Shown: one piece after another, positions 14,566-18,870 of the stretch
Layout of the letters: every line of letters starts with the position of its first letter
How positions within the stretch are numbered: the first letter of the stretch is position 1
NCBI GenBank assembly: GCA_000436115.1
Contig: FR894538.1
Coordinates: 23,229-42,098, forward strand
Direction: 5' to 3'
Origin: Firmicutes bacterium CAG:534
Lineage (GTDB): Bacteria; Bacillota; Clostridia; Lachnospirales; Lachnospiraceae
Length of the DNA: 18,870 bases
Program-made: the position numbers and the translations under genes
Notes under the pieces: model-generated
The model's database searches: none
What the model was told of the DNA's origin: nothing
Seen by the model: the letters and a program-made list of their open reading frames with translations, nothing else

Positions 14566-15684
14566 ATGAGCGAAAAGACAAAAAATGCCCTTTTATCCAT
14601 TGTAGCTTCTCTGGTATGTATTGTTTTGGGACTGGCAGTCGGTTTTCTGGTTCTGACCTGCATCAATGCGGATAATGCTCTGGATGGAATGGCAAGGATT
14701 ATTAAAGGTGGTTTCCACTTAAAACCCAAGGGGATCGGAAGTGAGATCGCCCAGGCAGCACCCCTGATCATGACAGGTCTTTCTGTTGCCTTTGCATTTA
14801 AAACAGGACTTTTTAACATTGGAGCCGCCGGTCAGTATACGGTAGGAGTATTTGGAGCATTATATTTTGCCCTGATCTTACATATGCCCTGGTATGTGTG
14901 CCTTCTGGCAGCCATGATCTGCGGGGCGGTATGGGGAGCAGTTCCCGGAATTTTCAAGGCATATTTTAATGTCAATGAGGTTATTACCTCCATTATGTTT
15001 AACTGGATAGGACTTTATCTGGTAAATGAACTGATGTATACCGGTGTCCCCGGAATGTATGATCAGAAGACCACAAGAACCTATAAGCTCAGTTCAACTT
15101 CTCCGTCCTCTCTGATCCCGGATCTTGGGCTGAATGCAGTGTTTAAAACTAACTCTACAACCATAGCCATTTTCCTTGCAGTGGCATTTGCCATTGTGGT
15201 TTATGTGATCCTTAGCAAAACCACCTTCGGGTATGAACTGAAGGCCTGCGGATTTAATAAGGACGCAGCAAAATATGCCGGTATCAACGAAAAGAGGAAT
15301 ATTGTCTTATCCATGACGATCTCCGGTGCACTTGCGGGAATTGGAGCAGGTCTTTATTTCCTTTCCGGCGCTTCCGAATGGAATCCACAGGTATCCACAG
15401 CGCTGCCGGCAGTTGGCTTTAATGGTATTCCTGTAGCGCTTCTGGCGCTCAGCAACCCTATCGGCGTGATCTTTGCAGCAATCTTTGTAGCGCATATTTC
15501 AGTAGGCGGCTCTTACCTGCCCACGAAATATTATCAGCCTGAAATTGCGGATCTGATCGTTGCGGTGATCATTTATCTTTGTGCCTTTGTAATGCTGTTC
15601 AAGGAAATGATCAGAAGATCTCTTGGCAAAAAGAAGAGAGCGGAAGAAGCGGCAAAGGAAAGCGGAAAGGGGGAGACAAAGTAA
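14566..15684 (+). CDS. Nucleoside ABC transporter permease 1 (YufP-like)
   Basis: This 372-residue inner-membrane permease of the branched-chain/ribose type (PF02653) has about nine or ten helices. Features include FKTGLFNIGAAGQY near residue 82 and the cytosolic coupling segment TTFGYELKACGFNKDAAKYAGI, followed by the GALAGIGAGLYF helix. AAAGGGG lies seven bases before the ATG at 14566. An in-frame TTG at 14545 overlaps the ATPase stop and lacks a comparable site, so it is disfavoured. It forms a heterodimer with the next product, whose ATG overlaps this stop by one base (TAATG), a sign of coupled translation. The C-terminal tail is basic and cytosolic. Confidence 0.92.
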   Translation: MSEKTKNALLSIVASLVCIVLGLAVGFLVLTCINADNALDGMARIIKGGFHLKPKGIGSEIAQAAPLIMTGLSVAFAFKTGLFNIGAAGQYTVGVFGALYFALILHMPWYVCLLAAMICGAVWGAVPGIFKAYFNVNEVITSIMFNWIGLYLVNELMYTGVPGMYDQKTTRTYKLSSTSPSSLIPDLGLNAVFKTNSTTIAIFLAVAFAIVVYVILSKTTFGYELKACGFNKDAAKYAGINEKRNIVLSMTISGALAGIGAGLYFLSGASEWNPQVSTALPAVGFNGIPVALLALSNPIGVIFAAIFVAHISVGGSYLPTKYYQPEIADLIVAVIIYLCAFVMLFKEMIRRSLGKKKRAEEAAKESGKGETK

Positions 15685-16622
15685 TGTTCCTTTTGATTAA
15701 ATTTACCCTGCTTTATGCAGTGGTCTTAATGCTTGTAGCCCTGGGAGGCATGTTTTCGGAACGAAGCGGCGTGATCAATATCGCCCTGGAGGGAATTATG
15801 GTCATTGGCGGTCTGGCAGGAGTGTTTGTGCTGTCGCTGCTGGGAGATAAGATGCCTGCGCCCCTTCTTGTTGCAGTATCCATACTGGTAAGCGCCCTGG
15901 CAGGAATCATATATTCCCTGCTGCTTGGCTTTTCAGCCATTACGCTGAAGGCGGATCAGACCATCGGCGGAACAGCGTTAAATATGCTGGCAACAGCCAT
16001 TGCCATCGTCATTGTAAAGGCATTTAATAATTCGGCAGCCACAGGCAACGGAGCGGCGTCAGCAAAGCTGACCTACAGCAATGCGGCCTTTATTTATAAG
16101 ATCGGCCCCTTTACCATTAATATTTTCCTGATCATCGGGATCCTGCTTTTGATCTGCAGCTATGTATTTCTGTTCAGAACCAAATGGGGACTGCGGCTCA
16201 GATCCTGTGGGGAGCATCCACAGGCAGCGGATTCTGTGGGAATTAATGTGTACCAGTGGAGATATATCGGCGTGGCAATTTCCGGTGCGCTTGGCGGAAT
16301 TGGAGGATTTGCCTATATAGTTCCTTCCGTTACCACCTGGAACTTTGAGGTAGGCGTTGCCGGAGCCGGCTTCTTGGCATTGGCGGTTATGATTTTCGGA
16401 CAATGGAAGCCCTTCAATATTGCGGCAGCGGCAGTTTTCTTTGCAGTTTTCAGATCCCTTGCCAATATTTCCGATTCCACAGTGCTTGCAAACCTTGGGC
16501 TTTCCAAGAATATTTACAGCATGATGCCTTTTATCGCTTCCATGATTATTCTGGCATTTACCTCCAAGAATTCAAAAGCGCCTAAGGCAGAGGGAATTCC
16601 TTACGATAAGGGAGCAAGATAA
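15684..16622 (+). CDS. Nucleoside ABC transporter permease 2 (YufQ-like)
   Basis: This 312-residue partner permease is of the same family (PF02653) and shorter than permease 1. FSERSGVINIALEGIM near residue 22 and the coupling segment TKWGLRLRSCGEHPQAADSVGI are characteristic of the YufQ/NupQ type. The ATG at 15684 shares its A with the stop of permease 1, and AAAGGGGGAG lies upstream. The reading frame is open further upstream, but that part overlaps permease 1 out of frame and has no coding character. The uridine kinase gene starts 11 bases after the stop. Confidence 0.93.
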   Translation: MFLLIKFTLLYAVVLMLVALGGMFSERSGVINIALEGIMVIGGLAGVFVLSLLGDKMPAPLLVAVSILVSALAGIIYSLLLGFSAITLKADQTIGGTALNMLATAIAIVIVKAFNNSAATGNGAASAKLTYSNAAFIYKIGPFTINIFLIIGILLLICSYVFLFRTKWGLRLRSCGEHPQAADSVGINVYQWRYIGVAISGALGGIGGFAYIVPSVTTWNFEVGVAGAGFLALAVMIFGQWKPFNIAAAAVFFAVFRSLANISDSTVLANLGLSKNIYSMMPFIASMIILAFTSKNSKAPKAEGIPYDKGAR

Positions 16623-16633
16623 AGGGGATAGAA

Positions 16634-17251
16634 ATGGATACCATACTGATTGGAATTGCCGGGGGAACCGGCAGCGGAAAAACTACGCTGGCAGATAAGC
16701 TGATCGAAAGCTTTGGAAAGGAAGAGGTCAGCGTCCTGCGGCATGATAATTATTATAAACGTCATGATGATATGGATTATGAGCAGCGCGCCAGGTTAAA
16801 CTATGACCACCCGGATGCCTTTGACACCCCCCTTCTCTGTGAGCATATTGCAAGCTTAAAGGCAGGAAAGGCAGTAGAAGTGCCGGTGTATGATTATACC
16901 ATACACAACAGGTCTTCTGAAACAATGCTGGTAGAACCGGCGCCTGTGATCATTCTGGAGGGGATCCTGATCTTTGTGGAAAAGGAGCTTTGTGACCTGA
17001 TGGACATTAAGGTGTTTGTAGATACGGATGCGGATGTGCGTATTCTGCGGAGGATCGTCAGGGATGTCAATGAGAGGGGAAGATCTTTAGAAAGCGTGAT
17101 CGGCCAGTACCTGACTACGGTAAAGCCCATGCACGAACAGTTTGTAGAACCAAGCAAGCGCCGGGCCGATATCGTCGTTCCCGAGGGAGGACAAAACCAG
17201 GTGGCGCTTGAAATGTTGATCGAAAGGGTCCGCAGGCACCTGAAAGCCTGA
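16634..17251 (+). CDS. udk: Uridine kinase
   Basis: This 205-residue cytosolic kinase phosphorylates uridine (and usually cytidine) to the monophosphate, the first salvage step, which also traps the imported nucleoside. It has the P-loop GGTGSGKT (10-17), the substrate loop RHDNYYKR (36-43), YDHPDAFDTP, the strand VIILEGIL with the catalytic region, RDVNERGRS, and the closing PEGGQNQVAL. All match bacterial Udk, including length (about 205-213). AAAGGGGA sits just before the ATG, and it is the last gene of the transporter operon. It converges on the sensor kinase gene with only six bases between stops, and no intrinsic terminator with a T-tract is visible there. Confidence 0.95.
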   Translation: MDTILIGIAGGTGSGKTTLADKLIESFGKEEVSVLRHDNYYKRHDDMDYEQRARLNYDHPDAFDTPLLCEHIASLKAGKAVEVPVYDYTIHNRSSETMLVEPAPVIILEGILIFVEKELCDLMDIKVFVDTDADVRILRRIVRDVNERGRSLESVIGQYLTTVKPMHEQFVEPSKRRADIVVPEGGQNQVALEMLIERVRRHLKA

Positions 17252-17257
17252 CAGAGG

Positions 17258-18283
17258 CTAATAGATGGGGAGGGTGACGCTGAAGGTAGTCATTTCGTTT
17301 TCACTGCCCGCATCTATGGTTCCTCCGTGGAGGAGGACGATTTCTTTTGCGATTGCAAGACCGAGGCCCGCTCCGCCAGTATTGGTGCTGCGGGCTTCGT
17401 CCATTCTGTAGAACTTTTCAAAAATAGCGTTCAGCTTTTCCGCCGGAATGGTTTTTCCCTGATTTATAAAACAGATAAAAATATCTTTTTCCCGTTTGCC
17501 GGCAACTACTTTGATCGGAGTGTTGGGATAACTGTAGGAAATGGCGTTCTTTAAAATATTATTGAACACCCTGGCCAGCTTAATGGAGTCCCCAAACACG
17601 GAAAGATCCTCTTCCACCTGCAGGGAGATCGTGTTCCCGTGAGCGGTAAGGAGAGGGTAAAATTCATCTGTAAGCTGCATCAGCATGAAGGAAAGATCCA
17701 GAGGTTCCTTTTCCAGTACGATCTGCTGCAGATTATAGCGTGTGATCTCAAAGAATTCATTGATCAGCTTTTCCAGACGAAGGGCCTTGTCCAGAGTGAT
17801 ATGGATGTATTTCCTGCGCTGAAGTTCCGGCATATCGGATGCTTCCTCCAGAAGATCCAGATAGCCGATCACGGAGGTCAGGGGCGTTTTCAGATCATGG
17901 GCGAGGTAGGTGATCAGGTCATTTTTCCGGTCGGTTTCATTTTTGATGGCCTGTTCGTGCCTTTGCATGGTGGATTTGATCTGGACGGCCTGTGCGGCGA
18001 TCTCGGCATAGGCAGGCGGAAAAACATCATCCGATTCCAGATCATGATGCATATAGGTATGGATCATGGAACTGACCGTAGAGATGATCTTGCGGCTTTT
18101 TCTCTGGGCATAAAAATGTGCGGCAAGGACTACGGACAAAAGGTAAAATAAAAGCAAAAGAAGGAGAAGGGGAAATAAGATCTCCTTTGCTATATAAAGA
18201 TAAATGCTAAGCCCAAGAAGAGCGGCATAGCAGAAAAGGAAAAGTGCAGAAAGCACATATTTCAGGTTTACTTTAGCTTTCAA
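17258..18283 (-). CDS. VanS-like sensor histidine kinase
   Basis: This protein of about 341 residues is an inner-membrane histidine kinase. Two helices (about 8-25 and 32-55) enclose only a very short outer loop and are followed by a linker. The dimerisation and phosphoacceptor segment is YLAHDLKTPLTSVIGYLDLL (His129 in this numbering). The ATPase part has the N-box (NNILKNAISYS), F-box (FEKFYRMD) and G-box (GGAGLGLAIAKE). The DHp and ATPase regions resemble VanS of VanG/VanE-type systems from memory. The start is uncertain. TTG at 18283 overlaps the regulator gene by 11 bases and is preferred; GTG 18295 and TTG 18331 are possible, and none has a strong ribosome site. The signal is unknown, perhaps envelope stress. 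No D-Ala-D-Ser or D-Ala-D-Lac genes follow it. Confidence 0.85.
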   Translation of the reverse strand: MKAKVNLKYVLSALFLFCYAALLGLSIYLYIAKEILFPLLLLLLLFYLLSVVLAAHFYAQRKSRKIISTVSSMIHTYMHHDLESDDVFPPAYAEIAAQAVQIKSTMQRHEQAIKNETDRKNDLITYLAHDLKTPLTSVIGYLDLLEEASDMPELQRRKYIHITLDKALRLEKLINEFFEITRYNLQQIVLEKEPLDLSFMLMQLTDEFYPLLTAHGNTISLQVEEDLSVFGDSIKLARVFNNILKNAISYSYPNTPIKVVAGKREKDIFICFINQGKTIPAEKLNAIFEKFYRMDEARSTNTGGAGLGLAIAKEIVLLHGGTIDAGSENEMTTFSVTLPIY

Positions 18284-18870
18284 TTTTGTATCCACACCCC
18301 CAGACGGTTTTGATATAATTGGGCTCTTCAAAGGAATCCTGCATTTTTTCCCGAAGATGCCTTATATGGACGGTGATGGTATTATTGCTTTTGCTGAAAT
18401 ATTCGTCCCCCCATACGGCGTGAAATAGCTCCTCCGCACTGATCACCTGTCCTTTTTTTCTGCACAGAACAGAAAGGATCGTAAATTCGGTGGGGGTCAG
18501 GGGGAGAGGCCGCCCGTCCAGGGTACACTCATGGGTAAGACTGTTCAGAACAAGACCCCGGAGGGAGATCACATTGCCATCTTCTTCAGCAGGGTATGCG
18601 TTGTTGTATTTTTTGTATCTGCGAAGCTGGGCCTTGATCCTGGCAAGAAGCTCTAAGGGCCGGAAGGGCTTGGTCATATAGTCATCCGCTCCCAGTGTGA
18701 GCCCGGTGATCTTATCAATTTCCTGTTCTTTTGCGGTTAACATAATAATTGGGTAATTGAAATGCAGGCGTATTTTCTGACAAAGCTGAAACCCGTCTAA
18801 TTTGGGCATCATCACATCCAGGATCGCCAGATCAAAAGCTTCTGTTTCTACGGCGGCAGCCGCTTCTTCC
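18273..18870 (-). CDS. VanR-like OmpR-family response regulator, N-terminus beyond window
   Basis: The gene enters from the right edge, so the first residues of the receiver are missing. The visible part begins in the receiver domain and includes the phospho-acceptor Asp in LAILDVMMP (codon 18816-18818), the switch Thr in MLTAKE and the conserved Lys in TKPFRP. After a short linker comes a winged-helix DNA-binding domain (LTPTEFTILSVL through IKTVWGCGYKIES). It is the partner of the kinase, whose start overlaps its stop. Phosphorylated, it would bind DNA upstream of its targets, which may lie beyond the window. Confidence 0.9.
   Translation of the reverse strand, partial: EEAAAAVETEAFDLAILDVMMPKLDGFQLCQKIRLHFNYPIIMLTAKEQEIDKITGLTLGADDYMTKPFRPLELLARIKAQLRRYKKYNNAYPAEEDGNVISLRGLVLNSLTHECTLDGRPLPLTPTEFTILSVLCRKKGQVISAEELFHAVWGDEYFSKSNNTITVHIRHLREKMQDSFEEPNYIKTVWGCGYKIES

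Noticed and set aside
1..18870. CRISPR arrays, insertion sequences, tRNA or rRNA genes, phage genes
   Set aside because: I saw no regularly spaced repeats, transposase or integrase motifs, or cloverleaf or rRNA sequence anywhere in the window.

Overview
The window reads as chromosomal DNA of a Gram-positive Clostridia species. The best guess is a Lachnospiraceae gut anaerobe of the Blautia/Dorea/Ruminococcus type. The reasons are strong AGGAGG-type ribosome sites, frequent TTG/GTG starts, hairpin plus T-tract terminators, a lipoprotein with an acidic Ala/Thr/Glu-rich linker, a LytTR-DUF3021 pair, and VanRS-like and CstA proteins of Firmicutes type. The species call is inference. Nearly all the DNA is coding. 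The longest gap without a recognised gene is about 257 bases (7093-7349), and it holds two divergent promoters.

Layout. (1) 47-1780: a CstA-family transporter, closed by two tandem terminators. (2) 1975-4795: a four-gene + strand unit made of a membrane acyltransferase, an XRE-AbrB regulator, a P-loop kinase-like protein that may carry an internal deletion, and an isoprenylcysteine-methyltransferase-like membrane protein. It has an extended -10 promoter and a terminator. (3) 4931-5416: a conserved-looking protein of unknown function, converging on ATP-type PEP carboxykinase (5488-7092, minus strand) across a perfect bidirectional terminator. (4) 7350-7982: a chloramphenicol-acetyltransferase-like protein with its own promoter and terminator. 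(5) 8101-11508: a structured leader carrying a probable 29-codon ORF, then a membrane-anchored alpha/beta hydrolase, a LytTR regulator, a DUF3021 membrane protein and an NrnA-like DHH phosphoesterase. (6) 11642-17251: a nucleoside uptake and salvage locus with a BMP-family lipoprotein, a double ABC ATPase, two permeases and uridine kinase. (7) 17258 to the right edge, minus strand: a VanRS-like two-component system whose response regulator is cut by the window end.

How they work together. The nucleoside locus is the clearest module. The lipoprotein captures a nucleoside, the YufOPQ-type ABC transporter imports it, and uridine kinase traps pyrimidine nucleosides as monophosphates. An internal terminator after the lipoprotein gene probably keeps the binding protein in excess over the membrane complex. 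CstA (peptide or pyruvate uptake) and PckA (oxaloacetate to PEP) are both central-carbon genes but are not in one operon. The LytTR/DUF3021 pair is probably a self-contained regulatory unit inside the hydrolase operon.

The most unusual stretch is 8101-8200. Two strong hairpins, a downstream segment complementary to the second hairpin's loop, and a small ORF whose stop overlaps an ATG of the hydrolase gene are packed into about 100 bases. This could be a translational-control leader, or a copy of a dispersed repeat. Next in interest are a promoter whose -10 lies inside a terminator stem (11546-11612), the apparently shortened P-loop kinase, and a VanRS-like pair with no resistance genes downstream of the kinase.
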